Of a DNA stretch of 64,000 bases, positions 11,170-23,929 are shown one piece after another. The notes under the pieces were generated by a model. That model made no database searches, was not told the origin of the DNA, and saw nothing but the letters and a program-made list of their open reading frames with translations. Each line of letters opens with the position of its first letter. Positions within the stretch are counted from its first letter, which is position 1. The position numbers and the translations under genes were made by a program. Source of the DNA: Homalodisca vitripennis (lineage: Eukaryota; Arthropoda; Insecta; Hemiptera; Cicadellidae); the NCBI RefSeq assembly GCF_021130785.1, contig NC_060215.1, positions 70,997,501 to 71,061,500 of the forward strand. The letters run 5' to 3'.

Positions 11170-12021
11170 TTGCGCTCTGAACAAATGCATAACATACGCT
11201 ACAATGAATACCTTGGAGATGGCGATACAGCAGCTTTTGCCACTATTGCACAGCTGAAACCTTATGGCCTAGACTACCAAATTGAAAAACTAGAATGTGT
11301 GGGTCATGTCCAGAAACGAATGGGAACTCGCCACAGAACAATGAAATCAAAAAAAGGAAAGGAGAAGCTTTCTGACGGTAAAAGAATTGGAGGACGTGGA
11401 AGGCTCAGTGACTCAGCAATTCAACAAATAACTACATATTATGGGCTTGCTATTATACGAAATGCCAGTAGTTTGGTTAGTATGAAACCGGCAATGTGGG
11501 CGTTGTATTTCCATTTAGTTTCAACGGATGAACAACCAGCGCATGGACTATGCCCTAAAGGACTGGAGACCTGGTGCAAATTCCAAATGGCACAGGTGAA
11601 AAATGAAAGGTACTGTCATAATGACCACTTTCATCTACCTCATGTTCTTATGGAGGTAATCAAACCTATTTTCAAGGACCTCTCTAACCCTGATCTGTTG
11701 AGGCGATGCTTACATGGGGGTACTCAAAACCCAAGCGAGTCTCTCAACAATATGATATGGGCTCGGGTACCAAAACGTACATATGTCATGCTCTCTAATT
11801 TGGAACTTGGAGTTCATGAAGCAGTAGCATGCTTCAATGAGGGTAATATTGTAAGGTGTGAAGTGTTTGACAAACTAGGGATTGTTCCTGGAGATAATTG
11901 TGTAAAAACCCTTCAAGATTTAGACAATATGCGGATCAAGAAAGGTAATAAAGCTGTTGATGAAATAGAGAAAAAGTGCATGAAGAAGCTAGCTCTGGCT
12001 AAAAGGAGATTAGAAGAGTAA
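11170..12021 (+). pseudogene. C-terminal catalytic part of the TTAA-element transposase
   Basis: The longest open piece (about 283 codons) starts inside the gene; no real start codon applies. It reads YNEYLGDGDTAAFATI (catalytic Asp), then KLECVGHVQKRMGTR (Cys/His pair), GRLSDSAIQQITTYYGLAI, HGLCPKG, and NPSESLNNMIWARVPKR, where the Glu is the likely last catalytic residue. It ends with a charged helix (KKCMKKLALAKRRLEE). The family is widespread in insect and Hydra genomes. The intact 3' half and broken middle suggest moderate age. Confidence 0.75.
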
Positions 12022-12480
12022 TATGAGGCTGCAGAAGACCCTGACAATCCATCTTATGGGACTGGAATGCACTAAAAGGTAGGATGATTGTAAGTGTAAC
12101 CTTTATCTTTGATTTCCCGAAAGTTAGTTTTTTTCCCACTAAAGGAGCATTTTCTCAGTACCTGTAAAAGATAAATTGATGATATTTTTTTATTTTGTAG
12201 GTGGTGATAATGTTCGAGACTTATCACAGGCTTTTGAAGATATTTAATTTTAAGATTTTTATTTTTTGATTAATGTTAAAAAATGGATTTTAGGGTTTTT
12301 TTTAATTGTAAAAATATTATTTTTTAATAATTTAAAAATCGTTGTGTCAAAAGTTGTAAAATGGTATACAAAATAATATAAAAAAGAATTACCATGTTAT
12401 CTGTAATATTATAAAAATAAATGTTCCTTGAAAATCAGCAAATTAACACTGCTAAGATACGGCTTCCCGACCCCCCTTAA

Positions 12481-13320
12481 GTGGGTAAAAATTGGTTGAC
12501 TTTGACCATTCAGTAGGGGGTATGTTGACTGAAAGTTATACAGATTTTTAAATTAGATAGTGTTTAATTTCACGTTCTACAGGTAACAAAGGAGTGCCTG
12601 GGGTGGAATCTACCCCAGCGCATATGCCTGAGGGTTAACAACTGTACTTATTGTGTAGTATATAAATTCTTACAATTCACAGTTTTTTTTTACTACCATT
12701 TTAAAGTAATACATTTTGTTTTCATCAAAGTGTTTAATTCACAATGACCTTTAAAATTGTATAAGCATTACATTTGAGAAACTTAAAAAATCGAACCGCA
12801 GAATGGTGATTTTAACATGTGTCAGTTAAACATTCATGAATACATATTTAAACTGGAGTCAAGGATTAATTTAATGATGAACCATTTACTTCACTATTCT
12901 ATGATAATCCATTCTCTTACAATTAGTTTGAGACATCTCAGATGGAACAACTAAATATAATTATTAATGGTTGGATTTACCCAAGGACGATATCTTTGGC
13001 AATAAAAGTCCTTGAGAAATAAAATTAATGATGTAATGAATAATTTGCATAATTTCTTACTAAAATGCCAAACTTCAATAAGAAAGAGGCCATGCCTTGA
13101 TATTGTAATCTGTTTCCAACTATTCTATTAAAAGTGTCATTAGGGATTTTTTTACAATTTTCTGTGAATATCATCCATTCATTTGTTTTTTTTTTGTAAT
13201 TTCAAAAGCTACTTTCATTTTTAGTTATGCTATATCTTTATATAATATTTCATTCTTTTTTAAAATGATCATTATGATGAATTTTAATAATACACATTTT
13301 TCTAAATCTTATTAGGTTAT
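12481..13320. other. AT-rich stretch without recognised features
   Basis: No ORF or repeat structure was recognised between the TTAA element and the 3' end of the minus-strand LINE. Confidence 0.5.
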
Positions 13321-13559
13321 TTAATGCTATTCTCTAGATCTCAAAGTCAAATCATCTTTATTTACATATACATAGAGTACAGTATTGCGTCAAGATGCAA
13401 TAAAATAAATGAATATATACAATAAAAAGCATTTAGCAAATGACAAAGGTTGTTATTTCTTCTAAGTCCTCCAGTTTAGAAATTCTTGCAGGGTGTAGAA
13501 GGGTCTGTCCAGCAGCCACTGCGTCAGTGATGTCTTCAGGTTTCTCATTGGTAGCTTGT

Positions 13560-15113
13560 TCAATTCTTCAGGCACACAGTTGTAGAAGACAGCGCCTCAG
13601 TAGGACGGCTTTTTTCGAAGACGCTGAGGTGGTATATGTTAAGTGTGAAGTTGTGCCTGTGTCTTGTGTTGTAGTTGTGCTGGTCTCCCAATCTGGCTTG
13701 GCCGAACTTCACGTCGTAGAGGATAGTTTCAAGGATGTAGAGTGATGATGCAATGAGTATTTTTAGTTCCTTGAAGGCGTCTCTGCAAGTATCCCGTACA
13801 CCCAGGCCCTTAAGTGTCCTAACAGCCCTTTTTTGAATTATCAAGATTTTTTTGAAGGAGTGTGACACTAGTTCATCCCCAGGCTATCAGCCCATACCTC
13901 AGGTGTGATTTGAAAAGTGAATAGTATGCTGTCATGGCTGTTTTATGTTGCTTATCTGTTTAATTCTTCGCATAAAAAAGCCCGAGTTAAGTTTCTTGCA
14001 GAGCTGTTCTAGATGAGGTTCCCATGTCAGGTTACTATCAATTATTATGCCTAAATATTTACTAGATTTGACTGTAGTAATTTCTGGGAGCCCTTGGTGG
14101 TGGTTTGGATTTGGTGTTGGTAACTTTTGCTTTCGTTTAGGACTAGATCATTTTGATAGCAGTATTGTCTGGCCATATTGAAGGCTATAAAAGTATCTAC
14201 TTCCAGTTCTTTATTTTTATTTGCAACAATCAGTGCAGTATCATCAGTAAACATCACTGCTTCACAGAGGTTCTATAGGTAATTTGGAAAGTCGTTTGTC
14301 CAGAGAATGTATAGGACAGGGCCAAGGACTGATCACTGGGGCACTCCTCTACTGATTGGTAGAATGTCTGATTTTCCTTTTTTTACTATTTGGTTGTCTT
14401 TATATGTGATCACTAACAGTTGTTTTCTGTTGCTGATGTAACTGTCAAACCACTGATGTTCTTTTCCATTAATACCAAGATTTTGTAGCTTTTTGATGAT
14501 AATTTTGTGATCAAGGCAGTCGAATGCTTTGCTGAAATCCAGCAGTATCGTTGTTGCTATAAAGCCTAGTTGGAGATGTTCAAGGAGCCTATTTAGGGCA
14601 ACTTTTTCCAGAATTTTTGAGAAATTTGAAATGAGGGATATGGGTGAAATTTTTCTGCTTCTATGTGTTGGCCGCTCTTGAATTTAGGGTAGACTTTCAC
14701 TGTTTTCAGACTACTCGGGAAAATGCCTTCGTTAAAAGATTTATTAAGTCCTTGAGTGGAACAGTTAGTTCGTCCTTACAACATTTAATTAATTTGGAAG
14801 GAATTTCATCTACACCGGATAATGTTTTGGGTTTCATTGAGCCGATGACTTTTTTTTATTTCTTCTTCTGTCGATAGAGCTGTAGGTTAGGAATAGGGAA
14901 GTGTTGAGGAGACCTTTGAGTTGTGTCAGCTGTTGGACTTTGGTTAGATAATTTATTTTGTTCCAGTGTCCTCTCTGGGATTGTAGCAAAGAATTTGTTA
15001 AAAAGGTTGGCAATGTTTTCAGGTGAGTTATGAATCTCTCCATTAGCATTCAAGTTGTTTATGTAGGTAGCAGTGTTTTTCACCTTTCTCTCAGAATTTA
15101 TAACCTTCCACAA
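13560..15113 (-). pseudogene. LINE reverse transcriptase and C-terminal tail
   Basis: From 15113 leftward the frame reads MWKVINSERKVKNTATYINN, a linker ahead of the reverse transcriptase. Then come frame-shifted stretches: DEIPSKLIKCCKDEL and PLKDLINKSF, and further on MFTDDTALIVANK at 14257, the catalytic FTDD box. The tail at 13868 reads ILIIQKRAVRTLKGLGVRDT then CRDAFKELKILIASSLYILE, the QKRAVR...SCR motif of this clade. The middle has several stops, so no complete enzyme is encoded. Confidence 0.75.
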
Positions 15114-15247
15114 AGCCTTGGATTTGTTTTCAGCCTGTTCTATAAACTCAACATTTTGCTTTTCCCTCAGGTCTTTAAGGTCATAATTTTTCTTAATGAG
15201 TGCCGTATTTCTTTTATTGTTGGCATTTCCTGTGAAGATTTCTCTGT

Positions 15248-16215
15248 TTAGTGCCTCCAGGTAGGATATTTTAAGTTATTCACTTTCTGTATCCCATAGT
15301 CCTTTTTTGATTCTTTGTTTCTCATTTTTATCACTTTGTTTGGGCATGCAGTATCCATTACAAATCGCATAGCACCTTCAAAAGCACTGAAAGCACCATC
15401 AGTATTTTCTCTAGCTGTGACATTGGTCCAGTCTTGAGCTGCTAGGAGTCTTGTAGCTTCTTCCAATGTGTGCTTATTGATGATCCTTCGCTTGGTCACA
15501 TTGAAGGTGGTATTTTGCACCTCTGCTGTAATACTACAAACTTGTGCAGTATAGTCAGAGAGTCCCGTTGTAGTTATGTTGTACGCTATGTGATCTTCGT
15601 TAAGGTTCGTACAGATGAAGTCAATAGAGGTCGAGATATGATGAGTGACTCTTGTAGGTGGCAGTTCCAGTCTTCTCAGATTGCACCCTTCTAGAGCTTC
15701 TGCTAAAATTTGTTTCTCTTTGTTGTTTGTTAGATTATCTACATTTATGTCTCCCATTATAACTATTGGGTTGTTTAGGTTTATGAGTTTATCTAGTTCC
15801 GTTGAGATTACGTCTGTTAAATCATCTAGATTGGTTTGAGGTGGTCTGTAGATTCCCATTAGGAAAAGGTTGATTTTTTAAAACTAATTTTCAGTAGGAT
15901 GGACTCACAGACTGCTTCTGATGTTTCATCGGATATTGAGACAATTGTGACTTCGTTTTTTTAGTTTCAGGCTGGCAAAAGCAGCGACTCCTCCTTTACG
16001 GTGTTCTGTCCTAGAAAAACCTCCTATAAGTTTATAGTATGGGATTTGTATATTTTCGAGATTTTAACCTTTTTAGTCCATGTTCTGTTAGAATGACGAT
16101 GTGGGGGTCAATACTGTGCAGGAAGTGTGTAAGCCTCTCTATTTTATTTTTTATTCCATCTATGTTTTGGTTTAATACTACAAGTTTCTTATCTTCATTT
16201 CTTATCATCAATACA
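15248..16215 (-). pseudogene. LINE endonuclease (AP-endonuclease type)
   Basis: Near 16200 the minus strand starts LNQNIDGIKNKIERL, the beginning of the endonuclease in this LINE group, then HIVILTEHGLKRL (catalytic Glu). From 15859 leftward it is open: MGIYRPPQTNLDDL, VIMGDINVDN (the GDxN catalytic loop), STSIDFICTN and GLSDYTAQVC, where the usual SDH motif has Tyr in place of His. At least one stop or frameshift separates the two halves near 15870-15960. The enzyme normally nicks the target DNA for priming; the SDY change would probably impair it. Confidence 0.75.
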
Positions 16216-16489
16216 ACTAAATTAGAAATGTTGCAGTCTAAAAGACCTGCACCTACTAGTGGGTTGATTGAGCATGAATTTCTCTTACTTACTCACATAC
16301 TTTAATCTTTAATTTAATTCTTTTTGTAATTAATAATTTTTAATTTCGGTTTAAAAAAAATTTTTATTAGATTTGAATAAAGCACTTTTTTGTTAATTCT
16401 TTATAATTTGTACCAATTATAACAGTAGAGTAAATAGTGGGGGCATATTTTGTTATTTTTTTACTGCAATTACCCGTGGAAAACAGGCT

Positions 16490-16640
16490 CCGTGAGATAA
16501 TGTACAAAATTTGTTAATTTTGTATTCGCTCACCGTCGGTGCTCTCGAATCACGTAACCGCGGCGATTGGCTTGAGGGAGACCGAGGGTGACGTCTTGGT
16601 TTTGTCAGTTAAATCAAACATTACTACATACGTAACCTGT
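16490..16640. promoter_or_regulatory. GC-richer patch with CCAAT- and CRE-like words (possible promoter)
   Basis: In a very AT-rich neighbourhood this patch holds several CpGs, the word CGATTGGCT (reverse complement AGCCAATCG, a CCAAT box), GGTGACGTC (CRE-like) and CACGTAACCGCGG. It could be an old promoter or a transposon end. No gene start was identified beside it, so this is a weak call. Confidence 0.2.
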
Positions 16641-17906
16641 TTGTCGGGTTTCTGCTTGCTCGGTAAATTAGCAGACTATGACTAGCGACCAGTTCAGAGT
16701 TAACCTACAAACCGAAGACTTGTGCCCTATACGACTACACTCACGTATCTTGACTGTACTAAAGCTTACCGAGTACTTTCAAGAAACCTTTTGTTGTAGG
16801 AGTATAATGTTAAAATATACTCAATAAAGTAAATTGAGAACGAATCGATATATGGTAATATACAAATATATCGAAGCACCAAACAAGTAAGTGAGGAGAG
16901 CAGAAATTTATTAGAAATATCTAAATTTGAGTGAATGGATATATACAGTATCTTTTAGTTTATTTGAATTTAATAAATCTTTTTGAAAAGATCTTTTAAT
17001 TTCATTTTGATTTTGATCATTAAAAAACTTGGAAGTGTTAAATTTTTAGTTACATGTTTATTATAATAAAAACCTTTTATTTCCAGAAGAAGTTTTGTTT
17101 TCTTTCTTTTAGCAAGTAAAAGTCCACCACGTAATTCGTTTCATACCGACCTTTCGGTAAATGATTTGTCGATCTTTATTTACATTTTGTGTACAATTAT
17201 GGCTGTGTATTAATTCATTTTCTTTTTTCTGTAATTTAGTTTTATAAGAAAATCCTAGTCATGATACTGCAAAATAAGCTATCAGTTTAAAACTGTTGAC
17301 TGAAGATGGTTTCCCATAGCAAGGCCAAAATATTTCAAGAATTTAACTATGTTACGTTTTGATGAATGGAAAACTTAACGATTATAAATATAACTAAGAA
17401 CTAAAATGTAGCCTTTATATACTATTTACTAGTTTGAAGTCTACTTTCTGAGATATAATATACATACACATATAATATCATACTCATGGCCTCTTTTTAG
17501 TGGCACCTCCGCCGCTTAAAAAATTATAAAACTTCAGTGCATTTAGATATGTATAAAAAACTAAAAACAAGAAAATATGAATTTGAGGCTGTTTAAGTGT
17601 TTTTTTAGAAAGAATATATATAATACTAGTTAGTATATTATGCATGTTCTATATTTAATTATAAGTGCACACTCAAACATTGAAGCACATACCTTGAAAA
17701 ACATAGATAATAAAACGATTTTCTCAAAATTATGCAAAATTAGTATAAATGAATGTGATATTCAACAGTAAGTTGGTATTTGACATGCAAAAACGTTTAT
17801 TTACTCTTGGTATGTTTCTCAGTGATTGAAACAGTTTCTAAAAATAGTACCAAAAGCAAGTTCCACTACGAAGGTAATTTATTTACAATATATACATTTT
17901 AAAAAT

Positions 17907-17909
<3 letters not shown>

Positions 17910-17941
<32 letters not shown>
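17910..17941. repeat. (AT)n microsatellite
   Basis: An uninterrupted run of AT dinucleotides of about 32 bases. Confidence 0.9.
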
Positions 17942-17942
<1 letters not shown>

Positions 17943-18562
17943 CATATATTTTAGGTATAATAAAATAATGAATAAATACAAGCGAAAACATGAACAAAAT
18001 CAATCATTCTGTAGGAAAATAAAATACAACAAATAGCTTTTTAAAAAAGATTGCAAATGACAAGCAAACGCTGAAAAAATTGTAGAAGAAACCCGCCAAG
18101 TGAACGTCGTGATAACACTCCATACATTATCAATTATTTTCTATCTCTATGTTAACTAATTCAGTATACAAGATTTTATTGTACTTGGCCGAAGATTATA
18201 ATCACGCAATAAGAAAAACCAGATGTTCTCCTGGAGCCTACGTTGGCACGGTGTAACTCACGGCGCACGTCAGCATTTTTTTGAAACAGTGACGTGCTGT
18301 TTATTTAAATTTATTTTCTGTTTTTAGGAAAAAAGAAAAACAAGCAAAGAAATATAAAAAAATCTATTGATACTGGTGACAGCCATAGATCATGTGATCA
18401 CTTAAACACATGTGCGTCACTTAAACAAGTGAAATACTGCTCTTTAATTTAAATGGATGCTACAATATTTAAAATTATAAGTTAGTAGAGAACTAATTGG
18501 GGCAACAAAGATTAAAAGGAATATCTTAAGCTTCAGTATGATTCACTAGACTCACCAAAATA

Positions 18563-18650
18563 CAGTATAGCCTCATTAATCCGACCTAAGTTGAAAGTCA
18601 TGACATTGGATAATTGAATTATGCCAGATAATAGGAGATATAATCAAAAT
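18563..18650. mobile_element. Possible pogo/Tigger-type terminus
   Basis: After TA, the sequence CAGTATAGCCTCATTAATCC resembles the ends of pogo/Tigger elements (CAGT...TTAATCCG). No matching right end was found, so this is a fragment or chance similarity. Confidence 0.3.
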
Positions 18651-20039
18651 CACGATAAAAACATAAAAAATTATTTATTTCACAAATAACATAAATACAT
18701 TACCTTAAAACTGATAATATGAATGTAAGAGTGTTCTTTGTTAAATACTGTACAAGTAAAATCATCATTTTACAAATTGTTTTTGTTTTGAGTGGGATTT
18801 AAAAAACACAGCAATGTGGAACAACTGTTACAATACTTTGTACTGTTAGTGTAAGGTACTTCAGAAAAACATTAAATTTATCTTATTGAAAGGTACAAAT
18901 AACAACATTAAAGGCAAAAAATAAAACTATATCATAATCACTACACAGTACAAGTGACTGGACTGACTACTATGGTAACCGAAATAGCGTTATGGAAGAA
19001 AATTACCTTAGCATAAACAAAATAGCTTTGAAAAACAAAGGAGCATACCAGTAAGCACCAAGTACAGTCCTGCACATACAATCATGTTGAGGACTACCTT
19101 TCTTATGCTACTATATCGTATTATGTTTATATATTTTGCGCACATTTATAATGGTATATGGTATTGAGAAACTCCAAATAAGCTACTAATAATTTCAAAC
19201 TCCATTTATTTTGGTGAAATAGCAATAATATCAAATTTTAATCATAACTGTCATTAATGATAATCATTCTTAACTGAGTCTTGATGGGGTCTTTCAGTTA
19301 CTTTGAAAGTAGAATTATTAGAGCTAGAACCCATTTGAGATCTATATAAGCAACAATGGAGCCTAAGGGACAGTGTAGGGGGAAGGGGTCTGAACCTCCC
19401 AACCAATGCAGTAGAAATAAAGTGTTTAGATCCGTTAGACCAGAGAAGACCTGGATAGTTTCATTACCTTGTGGTTGGTCGTGAGTGCAGACCTATTGTG
19501 GCCTGTACTCTGTAGTTCATTTGTAATTTTAGTGTTGTTTTTTCTTTTTATTAATTGCATGTTTTAGAGTTAGTGTGCAAGAAGTTGACACACAACATAG
19601 TTCTGATTCACGACTTATGCATGTCAACGCTAGTGTTACTGATTTTTTTTGTCAAAACAAGCCGTTGTCAAATTGAAAGTTATTATGTTAAAAAACAAAA
19701 TGGCGGCTATTCCGTTAGTTATTGAGTTTTCGAACATTTTAATATGATAATTTTTTTTGGTCCAAGAGTAATTATTAAAATATCGCCAAACATTTCTGTA
19801 ACAATCCGTATAATTAAAAATTTATCATAACTAAATTATACATCAATGTCTCCCTGGTGTCGGGTTCTATATCCATGCCTTAAACTTCGGATTAGGAAAT
19901 GCCTGAAGGGCCCACTGGTGAGAACACATTCCGTAACACCCAATCCATTAACCAGTGGAATTCTAACAAATCCCTCTTAACCAAACAAAATTCAAACAGT
20001 GTACTAATTAAATACTATCGTACTAACAATAAATCAACA

Positions 20040-21810
20040 CAGAATCCTTCAAGTGCGATACAGATCACATATGTCAAAAGAATTTGTTGCTACGTCTGGT
20101 GTACCTCAGGGGTCTCACCTAGGCCCTTCATTATTTAACCTGTACATAAATGATGTCACATCTCGTCTTCGCTGCAAACACCTTCTCTTTACAGACGATT
20201 TAAAGCTTTACACAAATATTTGCACCGCTGAAGATGCTGCGCTCCTTCAGAATGATCTCACACAAGTAGATGTATGGTCTCAAGCTAACTCAACAACTCT
20301 CAACCTCTACAAGTCCAGCTGCATCACTTTCCACCGCAACAAGTCTCCAGTCTTCCACGCCTACTCAATCAGAGGTCATGCACTTCATAGAAACTCATCT
20401 GTCAAAGATCTTTGTGTGACTTTATCATCTAATCTATCTTGGGAACTTCACATCAGGAATATATGCAAAAAGGCTGCTCACAACTTCCGCTTGATACTGA
20501 GACTCACCAAGCCCTTTAACGACATTCACTCATTGAAAATTTTGTACTATGCACATGTCAGACCCCATCTCGAGTACTGCAGCGTCGTTTGTTCACCGCA
20601 CCAGCACTACCTTGTGGATGATATTGAGAAGATACGGAGACGATTCTTGCGACTTGTTGGGGTTCGTCTTGGTTATAGATACAAAGAGGTCCCCATATAA
20701 GATATTGCTACTTTCCTGAACATACCATCACTCAGTTCTAGACGCTGTATTCAGGATGTGATGTTTCTATACAGTTTGATCAAAGCTGAGTTGGACTGCC
20801 CTGACCTTCTAGAAAAATTAACTTCAAGGCATCGTTTGGAACCAGAGCCATGAATTCTTTCACTAAGGTCGCAGCTTTCTCCTCTTATGCAGCAAATGGC
20901 CCAATGCTGAGGATTCAGCGGCTTGGGAACAATATTCCATCCACCCTCGACATTTTTATCGCATCCACATCTGCAATCAAAAGCCGGCTTGCATCACTGT
21001 AGCTGTTATTATTATTAACTCGTCTCTTCACCTGCCCTGCCTGTGGTGTGACTCAGTGTTTCATTGTGGCGCCTTTAAAGGGCCACAGCAAGTTTTTGAG
21101 TGGTGCCACATGATTTGATGGTTCTTAAATTTTACCTAGTTGCTTGTTTTTCTTGTTGTCATTTAATTAATCTTGCCATGTAATATTAGTGTAATTTATC
21201 TCACATTAGGATGTTGATACAATTAGTTTTTATAGCTTTTTTAGTTATTTATTTTACCAACAGTTTTTTTTCTTTTTTTATGCATTGTTTTTGTCTTGTT
21301 AAGCAGTATTAATTATTATTTACTTTCTCACAGTTGCCCTTTATATTAGTTAAATTGATACTTCATAGTTTATCTCTTGTTATGCATTGACCTTGGTGTC
21401 ATTATTTCTTGTTGAGTCTTTTATTATATTATCACAGTTAACTTATTTGTCAAAACTATTACCTACGTCATAGTTCATTTCTTGTTTTGCATCGTTCATG
21501 TTAAGCATATTTCTTTGTTATTGTTATATATTTATCTATTTACTGTTACACATTACTTGTTATCTATTTATACTTTCTTGTTATGCATCTTACAATTCAT
21601 ATCTATTTGTTTCATATTATGTATTTATAATATGATTGTACAATAATATTGTTTACTCGTTGCAAATTTTTGTGTGTTTGTTTTAGTCTACTAATTAATT
21701 TCTTTGGTCACTTGTTATGCATGTAGATAAAATTGAAATGTATTTGTTGAAATGGTGATGGCGTTGAAATAATAAAAATAAAAATTAAATAAAATAAATA
21801 AATAAACCTT
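20040..21810 (+). mobile_element. 5'-truncated LINE, reverse transcriptase half plus 3' UTR
   Basis: The copy enters in the middle of the reverse transcriptase (RYRSHMSKEFVATSGVPQGS) and runs through the end of pol. A T-rich 3' UTR of about 800 bp follows, with the A-rich terminus AATAATAAAAATAAAAATTA near 21770-21810. Truncation at the 5' side is normal for LINE insertions. Confidence 0.82.
20053..20700 (+). pseudogene. LINE reverse transcriptase C-terminal half
   Basis: The product reads SGVPQGSHLGPSLFNLYIND, then LLFTDDLKLYTNI (catalytic FTDD box), then SVKDLCVTLSSNLSWELHI (thumb start). It continues with RPHLEYCSVV, and DIEKIRRRFLRLVG before a stop at 20700. Downstream the same frame reads IPSLSSRRCIQDVMFLYSLI, so a stop codon, not the true end, closes it. 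Catalytic residues in the visible part are intact. It resembles CR1/jockey-group LINEs. Confidence 0.8.
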
Positions 21811-22189
21811 AAAAAGTGTTATACAATTATTTATTAAGAAGCTTAATCGAAAGAGGACTTCGAGGCTGCATGGAATCTCTCCCAAGCCAATAGTCGTTTT
21901 ATGGCAAATTTAAATTACTGTACGCACTCTTCGTTCGGACTTTGGTGTAGAAGCGTCACTTATTATGGTTGTATTTTTCTGTGTTTTATAGAACTTTGTA
22001 ATATAAAATGTTGTTTCAACTAAACTGTTTAAGTGGCTAAAGTAAGGTGTAATAATCTTCCCGTGTCTGTTCCTATTCTAAGGTAGCAAAAATAAGTTTT
22101 ATTTCCTTTTAGTTTTATTTTATAACAATACAAATAACCAATAAATAGTCTTCAACATAAACCTGTTCAGGCCGGGCCCGACATGTTGG
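21811..22189. other. Short spacer between two LINEs
   Basis: No ORF or repeat recognised. Confidence 0.4.
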
Positions 22190-22365
22190 AGGGTCTAGCC
22201 AGCGATGCCCCTGTTGGCAGAATATGACATAGAAGCACAGAAAGCCGAAGAAACCATTTTCGACCTTGGTTATAGTACTAACTCAAACACTGAAATAAAC
22301 GAAAACGAGTTACAGATCACATACACCTTAATGAGTATGACAACGAATATCACAATCCACCTGAA

Positions 22366-23006
22366 ATGAAAAGAATTTTTATTAAAAGATACTACAAACA
22401 TTATAACAAAGGCCCCTTTGAAATTATTATACAGGACAAACAGAAACGTAAATTAAATCCCTTTTGTATAGGTAAAATAATTAGGACTCATTACTCTGAC
22501 ATTAAATATATTGATCGGGCTTGTAAAGATCTATCAGTTAAATGTAAAACATATGAGGCCGCAAATAATCTAGTCGACTTCCAGTATTTGTCACAATACA
22601 ATTTGTTTGTACCATATGTAAGAATTTACTCTGTAGGTGTAATATTTGTAGAACGTGAAGTATCTGATGAAGAAATACTTCTTGCAAAATTGAAAGCCCA
22701 AGTATAATTAGTCAAGCCCAAAGAATTAAAAGGTGAGTGAATAATGAACTTACACCCCACAATTCGTAAAACTATCATTTGACTCAGATAGGCTGCCTAA
22801 ATATGTGAAATTTGATTAAGTTCGAATCCAAAGTAGATACATTCATAATACCTCTAAAACAATGCTTTCGCTGTTTTGTATATGGTGATGTAGCAAGTAC
22901 ACCTTGTAACAACAATAGGTTATGTAGAACCTGTGGTGAAGTTTATCACTCGGAAGAATGTAATATGCCAGCAAAGTGTATTCATTGCTCAGGAACACAC
23001 AAATAG
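22366..23006 (+). pseudogene. Jockey-like gag (ORF1) with zinc knuckles, frameshifted
   Basis: The first open part (ATG 22366 to 22707) reads MKRIFIKRYYKHYNKGPFEI and TYEAANNLVDFQYLSQYNLF, the RNA-binding core of jockey-type gag. After a break near 22708-22812 the second part reads CFRCFVYGDVAST, CRTCGEVYHSEECN and CIHCSGTHK, the three CCHC-type knuckles used for RNA binding. A stop follows. Coding is interrupted but order and spacing are those of ORF1. Confidence 0.78.
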
Positions 23007-23929
23007 TTAGTTACTCCAGAACATGCCCAGAATATACCCGCCAAAGGAATAGGACAGGATGAGTAACAAAGAGGGAAGATTATTTTACAGCCAGTAAATA
23101 TTTTCACATGACCTATAAAAAGACTAAAGGTTGCAATTTAAATTATTACTCTTATTCAGGTGCTACTATAAATGGCGCATATGATTCAAACTTCCCTGAA
23201 CTTTCCTCTTAATAGAATAGATTAAGTGACCTAGAATTAAGCAACAGGTTTTCAACTCTAAGTGATGAATACTACCCAGAGCAAAATAGACAAGGTAGTG
23301 AAAGTAATTTTAGTACAAATAATATTTCATCCAACTAGATCGGCTTAAAAAGGACTAATTCTCATAATACAAATAAAAATAATACATATAGGTACCCCAG
23401 TATAAAAACTAAAAATAATAGACCTACTAAAATTGTAGCTTCTACGCAAAACACAACAGTCGTCAAACCTCTTCAATGTCAGGATTATAGGTACGCACAC
23501 AACTTACTGTACAGGATAAAGAACATTTACAGTATTTATTATAGAAGAAAATTGAGTAAGTAAGATCCAAAGTGCAAACTATTTCTCAATTTTCAGGTAT
23601 ACAAAAAACAGATGGATCAATTTTTAACATCATGTATGTTTGGTGTTGGTGCCACGAAAACAAATATTGGCCCAAAAATACATAAATTAAAACCAAATTA
23701 AAACAGAAGTACAGGTACAACAAACATTGGCACCAGATAAAAATGTTGTAAGAACTTAAACTGTTGCAGTGCAATGTTAGATTAAATAATGATGTGTATC
23801 AATTTAAAAAATATAATACATACACTAGAAATACATATACTATTAATTATTAGTGTATATTATTAATCTAATAATAAAAACTGCATATACTATAATAGCA
23901 CGAATAACTAACATTTCTTTCTGAATAAT

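Larger units (their letters stand above)
9909..12476 (+). mobile_element. TTAA-flanked DNA transposon, Kolobok-like, with broken transposase
   Basis: TTAA lies at 9905-9908 and 12477-12480. Inside, the ends GGGGGATCGGGAGG and (reverse complement) GGGGGGTCGGGAAG match at 12 of 14 bases. A TTAA target duplication is typical of piggyBac and Kolobok elements. The encoded protein is not piggyBac-like but belongs to the LGDGD family that protein databases often label Mutator-like transposase. I infer a Kolobok-type element. The coding region is split by several frameshifts, so this copy looks dead. Confidence 0.78.
13330..16230 (-). mobile_element. CR1/jockey-type LINE, minus strand, degenerate but nearly complete pol
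   Basis: Reading leftward from about 16200, the order is endonuclease, linker, reverse transcriptase, C-terminal tail and 3' end. The 3' end near 13345-13400 reads AATAAAGATGATTTGACTTT on the minus strand, a typical short CR1-like terminus. Frameshifts break the frame many times. Scraps of the same family (about 44.6-45.6 kb and 47.4-47.7 kb) lie in the ANAPC4 introns. Confidence 0.82.
16230..19890. other. Unassigned AT-rich region with a small GC-richer patch
   Basis: No credible ORF was recognised in 3.6 kb. Contained features are listed separately: a GC-richer patch near 16490-16640, an (AT)n microsatellite near 17910 and a pogo-like terminus at 18563. Nothing links the rest to a gene. 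Confidence 0.5.
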
